Below, piece by piece: positions 41,412 to 49,939 of a stretch of DNA of 64,000 nucleotides. Each line of letters starts with the position of its first letter. Positions within the stretch are counted from its first letter, which is position 1. Made by a program: the position numbers and the translations under genes. This DNA comes from Halobaculum sp. MBLA0143 (lineage in GTDB: Archaea > Halobacteriota > Halobacteria > Halobacteriales > Haloferacaceae). The stretch lies in contig NZ_JBGKAC010000001.1 in NCBI RefSeq assembly GCF_041361465.1, positions 2,108,001 to 2,172,000 of the forward strand. Direction: 5' to 3'. A model generated the notes under the pieces. It was given only the letters and a program-made list of their open reading frames with translations, did no database searches and was not told the origin of the DNA.

Positions 41412-41465
41412 GTAACCGACGACAGTACAGCGTCGGGTAGGTTACCGACGACAGTACAGCGTCGG
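41387..41465. repeat. 29/30-nt tandem repeat copying the 3' end of fxsA
   Basis: The unit CGACGACAGTACAGCGTCGG plus GTAGGTTAC occurs three times: at 41387-41416 (including the fxsA stop), 41417-41445, and a partial copy at 41446-41465. The copies fill most of the gap before the convergent methyltransferase gene. Confidence 0.9.
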
Positions 41466-41491
41466 CGGCGGCAGACGAGTGCAGGCAGTGT

Positions 41492-42250
41492 CTACCCGTC
41501 TTTCTCCCAGTCGATCCACTCCTGTTCCCAACCGGTGCGGGCGAAGTAGCCCTGCCGTTCGAACTCGCGGTCCTCGCGTCGGGTGCGATTTCGGACCGGC
41601 GCGCCGGGTTGTTCACCCTCTGCCAACAGGGGTCGGAGGGCGACGTCGCCGCCGTCGGCGACGGTCTCCCCCCCCGAGTCCCCGTCGACCTCGACGGCGA
41701 CGATCTCCTGCCCGCCGGCGCGACCCCTGGGGACGACCAGGCGCCCGTCGGGAGTGAGTTGGTCCAACAGAGCACTGGGCGGGGAGACGACGGCGCCTTC
41801 GACGAGGACGCGGTCGTAGGGGGCGTAGCGGGCGAGTCCGTCGGAGCCGTCGGTACGGTCGACGAGCACGGCGTCGTAGCCGGCGGCCGCGAGGTTGTCG
41901 CGGGCCTCCTGCACCATCCCGCGGGCGATGTCGACGGCGTGGACGCGGCGGGGGCCGACGATCTCTGCCAGCACCGCGGCGGTGTAGCCGACACCCGCGC
42001 CGACGACGAGCACCTCGTCGTCCGGCGTCGCCGCGAGCACGTCGAGGAATCGGACGACTGTCGCCGGCGAGAGGACGCGGGTGTCCCCCTGCTGGCCGGT
42101 CCGGTTGGCGTACGGCGCCTCGGCGACGAACTCGTGTCGGGGAACGCGCGCCATCGCCTCCCGGACCGGGTCGGAGGGGGCGCGACCGAGACTGTGTTCG
42201 ACCCCGTCGAGCATGTCCTCCCGGAGCAGTTCCGGGTCGGGGCTGTCCAT
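41492..42250 (-). CDS. Protein-L-isoaspartate O-methyltransferase family protein
   Basis: 252 residues. PCMT features are VPRHEFVAEAPYANR, the GDTRVLSPATVVRFLDVL region, and the SAM motif VLVVGAGVGYTAAVLAEIVG with VHAVDIARGMV. The usual Q-T-I/S-x-P motif near the substrate site is replaced by RVLSPATV. The C-terminal extension ends in YFARTGWEQEWIDWEKDG. It may repair isoaspartate or methylate a different target. It converges on fxsA and diverges from the GDPD gene. Confidence 0.82.
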   Translation of the reverse strand: MDSPDPELLREDMLDGVEHSLGRAPSDPVREAMARVPRHEFVAEAPYANRTGQQGDTRVLSPATVVRFLDVLAATPDDEVLVVGAGVGYTAAVLAEIVGPRRVHAVDIARGMVQEARDNLAAAGYDAVLVDRTDGSDGLARYAPYDRVLVEGAVVSPPSALLDQLTPDGRLVVPRGRAGGQEIVAVEVDGDSGGETVADGGDVALRPLLAEGEQPGAPVRNRTRREDREFERQGYFARTGWEQEWIDWEKDG

Positions 42251-42367
42251 ACGACACCTCCGCAGTCGTCGCTATTGAACCACTCGGTGCGGCGGCTCGG
42301 GGGGCAGCGGTGACCCGAGGTCTGTCGGACCGCCAGAACGATACGCCGGCCGGCCGCGGGTGGGCGT

Positions 42368-43081
42368 GTGTCAGATCCCACCGTGTTCGCACACCGCGGC
42401 TGTCCCGCACGCGGCCCCGAGAACACCGTCGCCGCCTTCCGACGGGCGGCAGCCCGTGTTCCGGCGGTCGAACTGGACGCCAGACGCTGTGGCTCCGGCG
42501 AACTGGTCGTCTTCCACGACGACACGCTCGACCGATTGCTGGGGCTCGACGGCCGGGTCGCCGAGACGTCGCTCGACCGACTCCAGTCGCGTGGCGTCCT
42601 CGACAGCGACGAGCGCGTGCCGACGCTGTCGACCGCGCTCGCGGCGATCCCCGACGACGTGACGGTCAACGTCGAGCTGAAGGAGACCGGAATCGCCGAC
42701 GGCGTCGCCAGAGCGGTCGCGGCCGTCGACAACGAGGTGCTCGTCTCGTCGTTCTCGCGGACGGCGTTGTCGGAGTACGCCGCCGTCGCCGACGACCCGC
42801 GGGCGTTCGTGACGGTGCCGGACGAGTGGGAGAGTGCCGTCGAGACGGCCGCAGACGACGGCTGTGTCGCGCTCCACCCACAGTACGAGACCCTGTTCGT
42901 CGGCGACGACGACCGCGTCGAGACCGCCCGCCGCCGGATCGAGACCGCCCACGATCACGGACTGGCGGTGAACGTCTGGACGATCCGGTCGCCGGATCCG
43001 GTTGCGGATCTCCGGGCGGCCGGGGTCGACGGTCTGATCGCCGACGACTGGGCCGACGCCGGCGTCTCGGACGAAGGTTGA
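42368..43081 (+). CDS. Glycerophosphodiester phosphodiesterase
   Basis: 237 residues from GTG 42368. GDPD catalytic elements are FAHRGCPARGPENTVAAF (HRG and EN), VELDARRCGSGELVVFHDD (ExD and H), TLSTALAAIP, VNVELKE and VNVWTI near the C-terminus. It hydrolyses glycerophosphodiesters in lipid turnover. The downstream gene is doubtful, so it appears monocistronic. Confidence 0.92.
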   Translation: MSDPTVFAHRGCPARGPENTVAAFRRAAARVPAVELDARRCGSGELVVFHDDTLDRLLGLDGRVAETSLDRLQSRGVLDSDERVPTLSTALAAIPDDVTVNVELKETGIADGVARAVAAVDNEVLVSSFSRTALSEYAAVADDPRAFVTVPDEWESAVETAADDGCVALHPQYETLFVGDDDRVETARRRIETAHDHGLAVNVWTIRSPDPVADLRAAGVDGLIADDWADAGVSDEG

Positions 43082-43341
43082 AGTGAAGAGCCGGGACCAG
43101 ACGCCCCGTGCACCGAGCCAGCGACGACGGTTCGAGCGAACGACGACGGCGGCGGCCGACACCACACACCTGTCGTGGGCGGCGGCGCTGGAGTCGACAG
43201 CGCCGTTCGGGTCGACGCCACTGCTCCGGTCGGCGACACCGTCGACGGCGACGACGCAGACGACGCAGACGACGGCGACACACGACGGACGACGGGGTCA
43301 TCCGGCGGCGGCGCGGCACTGGCGACTCCTCGCGGCCCCCA

Positions 43342-43590
43342 GTGTCGCCAGTGGTCGTCGGCACCGTCGCGTTCCTACTGACGGCTGCCGCGGTCGCGGT
43401 CGGGATCGGGCTCCTGACGGCGGCGTTCCCGAGGCCGACGACGGCGCTCGGAGTCGGTGGCGACGGGTCGACGGTCGGCGTGACCGACGAGAGTGCGGCC
43501 GTCGGGCTCGCGCGGACCGTCGCGCTCGTCACCGGCGCAGTCGGCGCGGTCGTCGGACTGTACGCCGTCGGACGGGCGGCCCGTCGGTGA
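43342..43590 (+). CDS. Small two-helix membrane protein, possibly frameshifted at its N-terminus
   Basis: 82 residues from GTG 43342, with helices near residues 4-28 and 58-80 and ending VGRAARR. Immediately upstream another frame (GTG 43175 to about 43335) has strong haloarchaeal coding character, with acidic D-G-D-D-A-D-D runs and high G/C third positions, while this frame is arginine-rich there. A one-base shift near 43305-43335 would join an acidic disordered N-terminus to this membrane part. The gene may therefore be broken, or start late as given here. Confidence 0.45.
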   Translation: MSPVVVGTVAFLLTAAAVAVGIGLLTAAFPRPTTALGVGGDGSTVGVTDESAAVGLARTVALVTGAVGAVVGLYAVGRAARR

Positions 43591-43705
43591 CGGGCGAGCG
43601 ACGGTACGGCTGGTGGCCGTAGTCCGTCGGTACCGTGGACGGCGAGCAGCCCCTGGCTCGTCGTCACTGGGGTGTGCGGGGGCGAGGACGGGGGCGTTCC
43701 CGCGG

Positions 43706-44893
43706 TCAGGCGCGTCGTTCCTCGCCGTCCCCCCCGGGGGCTCCGGCAGTCGGGTCGACCGGGCCGCCGTCGGCGTCCGTCGGGTCGCCCCTGTCGACGC
43801 CGTCCGCAACGGTGACGCTGCGCTGTGGGAACGGGATGTCGACGCCCGCGTCCGTCAGCGCTGCGTACAGCCCACGGTTCACCCGGTGTCGGGTCTTCCC
43901 CTCCACCGTCGGGGAGGCAACCCAACAGAGGAGGTCGTACTGGAGCGCAGAGTCGCCGAACGACCGGAAGCGCATCCGCGGGCAGGGCTGGGCCAACACG
44001 AGCGGCTCCCCGTCTGCGACCGCGAGCGCTGCCGCCTCGAAGGCGTCCAAGTTCGTGTCGTAGCCCACGCCGACGGGCACCTTGATCCGCTTGCGCCGCT
44101 CGGGGGCGGACTCGTTGGTCACCTTCCCCGCGTTCAACGTGGAGTTGGGGACGGTGACGAGCACCTCGCCGCGGGTGAGCAGCGTCGTCGACCGGACGCC
44201 GACGTCGACGACCGTCCCGGAGTCGCCGTCTTCGAGGACGACGAAGTCGCCGACGCGGTAGGTGTCGTCGACGTACAGCGCCAGCCCGCCGAAGAAGTTG
44301 GCGACCGTGTCCTTGGCGGCGAAGCCGACGGCGACGCCCGCGACACCGGCCGCGCCCAGCAACGGTGTCACGTCGACGGTCCACAGCGACAGGAGGCCGA
44401 ACCCGGCAGCCCCGCCGACCGCGAGCGTCCAGACGTTCGACAACACCGGCGCAACGTCGTAGTGGTGATCGCCGGCCCGCATCGTCTCGACGACGGCGTC
44501 GGCCACCCGGATCAGCCCTCGTGCCCAGACCAACAGGACGACCGACAGCGCCGGCCGCCCGAGGAGCTGCTGGACAGCCGTGTCGCCGAGGACGGCGGCA
44601 GTCGCCGGCAGCAGTGCGACGGCGTACACGCCGCCGAGGAACACGCTCGTCACGACCGGGAGCCGAAGCTCCGCGAACACGGCGTCGTCGATCGCGCTGT
44701 CCGTCCGGGCGACGACCCGCCGCAGCAGTTCTAGCCCGACCCGTTCGGTTGCGACCGCGAGCACAGCCGTCGCGGCCACGACGACGGCGACCGCCTGCCA
44801 CAGCGGCAGCCCGCCGAGCGCGGCGGCGACCTCGGTCGGCAGCGTCGAGACGGACTGGAGCGGGACGACGGTGGGGGCAGAGGCGTGTGTCAT
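43706..44893 (-). CDS. MscS-family mechanosensitive channel
   Basis: 395 residues from ATG 44893. Five or so helices fill residues 15-190. The pore-lining and beta-domain motif is LLGAAGVAGVAVGFAAKDTVANFFGGLALYVDDTYRVGDFV in substance, with GVRSTTLLTRGEVLVTVPN and a cytoplasmic alpha/beta end. It releases solutes on hypo-osmotic shock, which is important for a halophile. It is divergent from the thioredoxin-like gene. Confidence 0.92.
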   Translation of the reverse strand: MTHASAPTVVPLQSVSTLPTEVAAALGGLPLWQAVAVVVAATAVLAVATERVGLELLRRVVARTDSAIDDAVFAELRLPVVTSVFLGGVYAVALLPATAAVLGDTAVQQLLGRPALSVVLLVWARGLIRVADAVVETMRAGDHHYDVAPVLSNVWTLAVGGAAGFGLLSLWTVDVTPLLGAAGVAGVAVGFAAKDTVANFFGGLALYVDDTYRVGDFVVLEDGDSGTVVDVGVRSTTLLTRGEVLVTVPNSTLNAGKVTNESAPERRKRIKVPVGVGYDTNLDAFEAAALAVADGEPLVLAQPCPRMRFRSFGDSALQYDLLCWVASPTVEGKTRHRVNRGLYAALTDAGVDIPFPQRSVTVADGVDRGDPTDADGGPVDPTAGAPGGDGEERRA

Positions 44894-44985
44894 GCTCTCA
44901 CAACGCGGCCGGGAGGCATAGCCGTATCCGTCGGCGTGGTGTGCGCAGTGTGAACGGTTTTGTGGTCGGCGAACGGAGCGATCGT

Positions 44986-45540
44986 ATGGTCGCAGCCGAG
45001 TCGGAGACGGATCTGGAGATCGGCGACGAGGCACCGCCGTTCGAACTGCCGGGCGTCGACGGGGAGTACGCCCTGTCGGCGTTCGACGAGACGGCAGTGC
45101 TCGTCGTGTTCACCTGCAACCACTGTCCGTACGCGAAAGCGAAGTTCGACCTCCTGAACAGTCTCGCGGCGGAGTACGACGACCTCGCGGTCGTCGGGAT
45201 CAACCCGAACGACGCCGAGGAGTACCCCGACGACTCCGTCGAACAGATGGAAGCGTACGTCGAGTCGGGAGAGACCGCGTACGACGCCTACCTCCGGGAC
45301 GAGAGCCAGGCGGTCGCGCGGGCGTACGGCGCCGTCTGCACGCCGGACCCGTTCCTGTTGGCGCGCGACGACGACGGCTACCGGCTGGCGTACCACGGCC
45401 GGCTGGACGACGCGCTCAATCCCGACGACGAGGTCACGGAGGTGTACGTTCGGGAGGCGATCGATCGGGTGTTGGCGGGCGAGGTCGTGGAGATGGACCC
45501 CGGGCCGAGCCGGGGCTGCTCGATCAAGTGGCGGGAGTGA
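44986..45540 (+). CDS. Thioredoxin-like (AhpC/TSA-type) protein
   Basis: 184 residues from ATG 44986. The peroxiredoxin/thioredoxin layout is IGDEAPPFELPGVDGEYAL, VVFTCNHCPYAKAKFDLL with a CxxC pair, and VGINPNDAEEYPDDS. This CNHCPYAK version is common in a subgroup annotated as thioredoxin family or redoxin. It probably reduces peroxides or disulphides in the cytoplasm. The conserved end PGPSRGCSIKW is typical of the subgroup. The phosphohexomutase gene follows by 48 nt. Confidence 0.88.
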   Translation: MVAAESETDLEIGDEAPPFELPGVDGEYALSAFDETAVLVVFTCNHCPYAKAKFDLLNSLAAEYDDLAVVGINPNDAEEYPDDSVEQMEAYVESGETAYDAYLRDESQAVARAYGAVCTPDPFLLARDDDGYRLAYHGRLDDALNPDDEVTEVYVREAIDRVLAGEVVEMDPGPSRGCSIKWRE

Positions 45541-45588
45541 GTTGGCGCGAACCGCAAGGGTCGTACCGTTGCCCGCCGACGCTCGGGT

Positions 45589-46953
45589 ATGGACCTGTTC
45601 GGAACGGCCGGCATCCGCGGCGACGTGCGCGACCGCGTGACGACAGACCTGGCGCTGCGGGTCGGACGCGCCGTCGGCGCCCACGCCCACGAGGCGGGCG
45701 ACCGGGAGTTCGTCGTCGGGCGCGACGGGCGGACCACCGGCCCGGGGCTGGCGGCGGCGGTGGAGTCCGGGCTGCTGGCGACCGGCGCGGACGTGCGCCG
45801 GGTCGGGCGCGTCCCGACGCCGGCGCTGGCGTACGCCTCCCGCGGTCGGCGAGGGGTGATGCTCACTGCCTCCCACAACCCCCCGACCGACAACGGCATC
45901 AAGCTGTTCGTCGACGGCCAGGAGTACGGCGAGACCGCCGAGACGGCAGTCGAGTCTCGCGTCGCCGACGACCCGGGCCACGCCGACTGGACGGCGTGGG
46001 GCCAGCGGACGGAGACGGAGCCGTTGGCGGCGTACCGCGAGGCGATCCGTTCGTACGCCGAGCGGTTCGGTGCCGACCCGTCGGAGACGACGGTCGCGGT
46101 CGACTGCGGCAACGGCGTCGCCGCGCGGGCGACCCCACAGGTGTTGCGGGCGCTGGGGGCGAACGTGGTGACGCTGAACGCCAACGTCGACGGCCACTTC
46201 CCCGGACGGGAGTCGAAGCCGACGCCGGAGACACTGCGAGATCTCCGGGCGTTCGTCGCCGACGGCGACGCCCAGCTGGGGATCGGTCACGACGGCGACG
46301 CCGACCGGATCGTGATCGTCGACGGGGACGGGGAGGTGGTCCACGAGGACACCGTCCTGGCAATTCTCGCGGAGGCGTACGTCCGGGCCCAGGAGTTCGC
46401 GGACCCCGTGGTGGTGACGACGCCGAACGCCTCCGGTCGGATCGACGAACGAGTGGCGGCCGCCGGCGGCCGCGTCGAACGAGTGGCGCTGGGCTACCTC
46501 CACGACGGAATCACCGCGGCACGCGAGGCCGGCGGCGACGTGGCGTTCGCGGCAGAGCCGTGGAAACACGTCCACACGGCGCTGGGCGACTGGATCGACG
46601 GGGTCGCCAGCGCCGCCGTGTTCACCCGGCTCGTCGCCGAAACGGGACTGGACGGCCTGCGTGAACCCGTCACAGAGCGACCGTACCGCAAGGAGAGCGT
46701 CGACTGCCCGGACGACGCCAAGCGAGCAGCGATGGAGCGGCTGGAGACGGCGCTGCCGGCGGCGTTCCCGGAGACGGACGCCGAGACGGAGTACGGCGTC
46801 CGGCTGACGTTCCCGGACGAGTCGTGGCTCCTGGTCCGCCCCAGCGGGACGGAGCCGTACGTCCGGGTGTACGCCGAGAGCGACGAGGTAGACCGAGTGG
46901 TCGCCGAGGCGGTGGAGACGGTCCGGGAGACTGTCGAGACGACCACGGGGTGA
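45589..46953 (+). CDS. glmM: Phosphohexomutase (phosphoglucosamine/phosphomannomutase family)
   Basis: 454 residues. Four family signatures are intact: the phosphoserine loop MLTASHNPPTDNG with S95, the metal loop GHDGDADRIVIVDGDG, the sugar loop FAAEPWKHVH (E-x-x-H in place of the usual GGExSGH), and the phosphate loop RPSGTEPYVRVYAES. It isomerises glucosamine-, glucose- or mannose-phosphates. The changed sugar loop makes the exact substrate uncertain, so the symbol is provisional. Confidence 0.85.
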   Translation: MDLFGTAGIRGDVRDRVTTDLALRVGRAVGAHAHEAGDREFVVGRDGRTTGPGLAAAVESGLLATGADVRRVGRVPTPALAYASRGRRGVMLTASHNPPTDNGIKLFVDGQEYGETAETAVESRVADDPGHADWTAWGQRTETEPLAAYREAIRSYAERFGADPSETTVAVDCGNGVAARATPQVLRALGANVVTLNANVDGHFPGRESKPTPETLRDLRAFVADGDAQLGIGHDGDADRIVIVDGDGEVVHEDTVLAILAEAYVRAQEFADPVVVTTPNASGRIDERVAAAGGRVERVALGYLHDGITAAREAGGDVAFAAEPWKHVHTALGDWIDGVASAAVFTRLVAETGLDGLREPVTERPYRKESVDCPDDAKRAAMERLETALPAAFPETDAETEYGVRLTFPDESWLLVRPSGTEPYVRVYAESDEVDRVVAEAVETVRETVETTTG

Positions 46954-47072
46954 GCCCTCGCCGCAATAGCAGTATATAGACCGGTATCGGTATATGGCCA
47001 CGAGACGTAGATTCGGAACGAAACGGTCCGAGGCGCCCGATTTCGGGGGAAGCGTCCGCCCCGAGGCGAGAG

Positions 47073-47080
47073 TTTTAAAT
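47073..47080 (+). promoter_or_regulatory. TATA box of the nucleoside importer operon
   Basis: TTTTAAAT at 47073-47080 lies 28-35 nt before ATG 47108. A second A/T patch, GTATATA (46972-46978) with nearby CGGTAT copies, sits further upstream and could belong to an alternative promoter or regulator site. Confidence 0.5.
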
Positions 47081-47107
47081 CGTTAACTACCACCAGTACA
47101 GACGAGT

Positions 47108-48187
47108 ATGACACGAGACATCGACAGACGGCAGTTCGTGCGCGCCGCGGGGCTCGCGGGCGTCGCCGGACTGGCTGGCTGTGCCGGTGAGAGCGGGGGC
47201 GGCGGGACCGAGACGGCGACCGCGGCCGCGAACATCGGGATGGTGTACGCCACCGGTGGCTTGGACGACGGGTCGTTCAACGACCAGGCCCAGCAGGGAC
47301 TCCAACGGGCCAGAGAGGAGTTCGACATCGCCTCCGACCGGACACAGCCCAGCGAGGTGTCGCAGTTCACGAACTTCCAACAGCAGTTCGCGCAGTCGAC
47401 GAACCCGGACTACGACCTGGTGTGTTGTATCGGGTTCCTCCAGACGGACGCGCTGGAGCAGACCTCCGAGTCACACCCGGAACAGAACTTCATGATCGTC
47501 GACAGCGTCGTCGAGCGCGACAACGTCGGCTCCTACGTGTTCAAGGAACACGAGGGGTCGTACCTGGCGGGTGTACTCGCCGGGATGCTCTCGACGCGGG
47601 AATTCTCCGCCGGGGCGGGCGAGAGCGCCGGCAACGCCAACGTCGGCTTCGTCGGCGGCGTCGAGGGGTCGCTCATCAAGAAGTTCGAGGCCGGCTACCT
47701 CTCCGGGCTGGAGTCGATGGACACGGACATCCAGACGCAGTCGACGTACGTCGGCTCCTTCTCCGACCCGCAGGGCGGGAAGGAGGCCGCGCTGTCGATG
47801 TACGACAACGGCGCCGACGTGGTGTACCACGCCTCCGGCAACACCGGGACGGGGGTGTTCCAGGCCGCACAGGAGCGAGGGAAGTTCGCGATCGGCGTCG
47901 ACCGCGACCAGTCCGTGACGAAGAGCGCCTACGCGGACGTGATCCTGGGGTCGATGGTCAAGCGCGTCGACACGGCGGTGTACGAGTCCATCGCGTCCGT
48001 CGTGAACGACGATTTCGACGGCGGCGCGGTGACGACGCTCGGCCTGGACAGCAACGGGGTCGCGCTCGTGTACGGCGACGAGCTCGGCGGCGACGTGCCC
48101 GAGGACGTGAAGTCCGCGGTGTCGTCGGCCCGCGAGGGGATCATCGGCGGAGACATCTCCGTTCCGACGGACCCGAGCGGCGTCTGA
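47108..48187 (+). CDS. BMP-family lipoprotein, nucleoside ABC transporter substrate-binding protein
   Basis: 359 residues. The Tat lipobox signal is DRRQFVRAAGLAG then LAGCAGE with C25 as the lipid site. The basic-membrane-protein fold shows IGMVYATGGLDDGSFNDQAQQGL, YVFKEHEGSYLAGVLAGM, VGFVGGVEGSLIKKFEAGYL and VVYHASGNTGTGVFQAA. BMP proteins bind purine nucleosides or related ligands for NupABC-type importers. It heads the four-gene unit to 52408. Confidence 0.92.
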   Translation: MTRDIDRRQFVRAAGLAGVAGLAGCAGESGGGGTETATAAANIGMVYATGGLDDGSFNDQAQQGLQRAREEFDIASDRTQPSEVSQFTNFQQQFAQSTNPDYDLVCCIGFLQTDALEQTSESHPEQNFMIVDSVVERDNVGSYVFKEHEGSYLAGVLAGMLSTREFSAGAGESAGNANVGFVGGVEGSLIKKFEAGYLSGLESMDTDIQTQSTYVGSFSDPQGGKEAALSMYDNGADVVYHASGNTGTGVFQAAQERGKFAIGVDRDQSVTKSAYADVILGSMVKRVDTAVYESIASVVNDDFDGGAVTTLGLDSNGVALVYGDELGGDVPEDVKSAVSSAREGIIGGDISVPTDPSGV

Positions 48188-48313
48188 TCGGCCGTCGCAG
48201 TCGGGGACACGGGTGGTGTAGCGTCGACTCTCGCTCTCGTGATACGGGCCGACAGCCGCTCTACACCCCGGGAACACGGGCTTTATCACTCGACCACAGA
48301 AACCCCACACAGG

Positions 48314-49939
48314 ATGGTCGAAGCGGTTCGTCTAGAACGGATCACGAAACGATTCCCCGGCGTGGTCGCCAACGACGAGGTGACTCTCTCCGTAGAGCGC
48401 GGCTCCGTCCACGCCCTGTTGGGCGAGAACGGAGCGGGCAAGACGACGCTGATGAACGTCCTCTACGGACTCTACCGGCCGACCAGCGGGAGCGTGTACG
48501 TCGACAGCGAGGGGCTGGCGACGGACACGGGTGGGACGGTGGAAGCGAGCCCTCGGTCGTTCGACTCACCGCGGGACGCTATCGACGCCGGCGTCGGGAT
48601 GATCCACCAGCACTTCATGCTGGTCGACACGATGACGATTGCGGAGAACATCACACTGGGCAACGAGCCGACGAAGTGGGGCGGACTCGCGGTCGACCGG
48701 GCGGCCGCGAGAGAGGCCGTGCGCGACCTGTCCGAGCGGTACGGCTTCGACGTGGACCCGACCGCGCTCGTCGCGGACGTCTCCGTCGGCGTCCAACAAC
48801 GGGTCGAGATCCTGAAGGCGCTGTACCGGGGGGCCGACGTGTTGATCTTAGACGAGCCGACCGCCGTGCTCACGCCACAGGAGGTGACGGACCTGTTCGA
48901 GGTGTTCGAGGAACTCACCGCGGCCGGGAAGACGATCATCTTCATCACACACAAGCTGGGCGAGGCGATGGAGGCCGCAGACGACGTGACCGTGCTGCGC
49001 GACGGAGAACACGTCGGCACGGTCGACGCGAACGCGACCACCCGCGAGGAGCTGGCGGAGATGATGGTCGGTCGCGGGGTCGTGATGGAGACACAGACGC
49101 CGACGGTCGACCACGGTGACCCGACGCTGTCCGTCTCCGACCTCGTCGTCGAGGACGACCGCGACGTCCGGGCGGTCGACGGGGTCGACCTCACGGTCCG
49201 GGAAGGGGAGATCCTGGGCGTCGCCGGCGTCGACGGCAACGGCCAGTCGGAGCTGATCGAGGCGATCACCGGTCTCCGGACGCCCGAGACCGGGAGCATC
49301 AGTCTCGCCGGCCGCGACCTCTCGGACGTGTCGCGCCGGGAACGGGCCCGCGCCGGGATGGCGTACGTCCCCGAGGACAGACAGGAGCGTGGGCTCGTGA
49401 TGGAGTTCGATCTGACCGCGAACGGTCTGCTGGGGAGCCAACACGACGAGCCGTTCTCGGCGGACGGCCGGATCGACTGGCGGCACACTCGGGAGCACGC
49501 CGAAGACATCCTCGAGGAGTACGACGTGCGGCCGCCGGACCCGGAGGCGACGGCAGAGTCACTGTCGGGCGGCAACCAACAGAAGTTCGTCGTCGGCCGG
49601 GAGGTGTCCCGGGAGCCGAGCTGTCTGATCGCCTCCCACCCGACCCGAGGGGTCGACATCGGCTCGACGGAGTTCATCCACGACCGACTGATCGACCTCC
49701 GGGGAGAGGGGACGGCCGTGCTCCTGGTGTCGTCGAAGCTCGACGAGGTACGCGGACTCTCCGACCGGCTGGCCGTGATGCACGACGGCGAGGTGGTGGA
49801 CGTGGTCGACCCGGACGCGGTGACCGAAGAACAGCTCGGCCTGCTGATGGCCGGCGAGGAGCCGACAGACACCCCGGCCGCGGCGTCGGTCGAAGAACGC
49901 GACGACACGGTCGCCGCCGGGGAGGTGGCAGATGAGTGA
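48314..49939 (+). CDS. Nucleoside ABC transporter ATP-binding protein (two ABC domains)
   Basis: 541 residues from ATG 48314. The first ABC domain has Walker A GENGAGKTTLMNVL, a Q-loop region MIHQHFMLV, and LDEPTAVLTPQE. The second has GVDGNGQSELIEAI in the degenerate Walker A place, SLSGGNQQKFVVGREV and ASHPTRGVDIGS. This matches the RbsA/NupA-type double ATPase of carbohydrate-uptake-2 importers. Its end overlaps the first permease by 8 nt. Confidence 0.93.
   Translation: MVEAVRLERITKRFPGVVANDEVTLSVERGSVHALLGENGAGKTTLMNVLYGLYRPTSGSVYVDSEGLATDTGGTVEASPRSFDSPRDAIDAGVGMIHQHFMLVDTMTIAENITLGNEPTKWGGLAVDRAAAREAVRDLSERYGFDVDPTALVADVSVGVQQRVEILKALYRGADVLILDEPTAVLTPQEVTDLFEVFEELTAAGKTIIFITHKLGEAMEAADDVTVLRDGEHVGTVDANATTREELAEMMVGRGVVMETQTPTVDHGDPTLSVSDLVVEDDRDVRAVDGVDLTVREGEILGVAGVDGNGQSELIEAITGLRTPETGSISLAGRDLSDVSRRERARAGMAYVPEDRQERGLVMEFDLTANGLLGSQHDEPFSADGRIDWRHTREHAEDILEEYDVRPPDPEATAESLSGGNQQKFVVGREVSREPSCLIASHPTRGVDIGSTEFIHDRLIDLRGEGTAVLLVSSKLDEVRGLSDRLAVMHDGEVVDVVDPDAVTEEQLGLLMAGEEPTDTPAAASVEERDDTVAAGEVADE

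Noticed and set aside
46994-47086. 30-codon ORF upstream of the BMP gene
   Set aside because: The TATA spacing is wrong (16-22 nt) and the peptide is basic and unremarkable; it is probably leader sequence.
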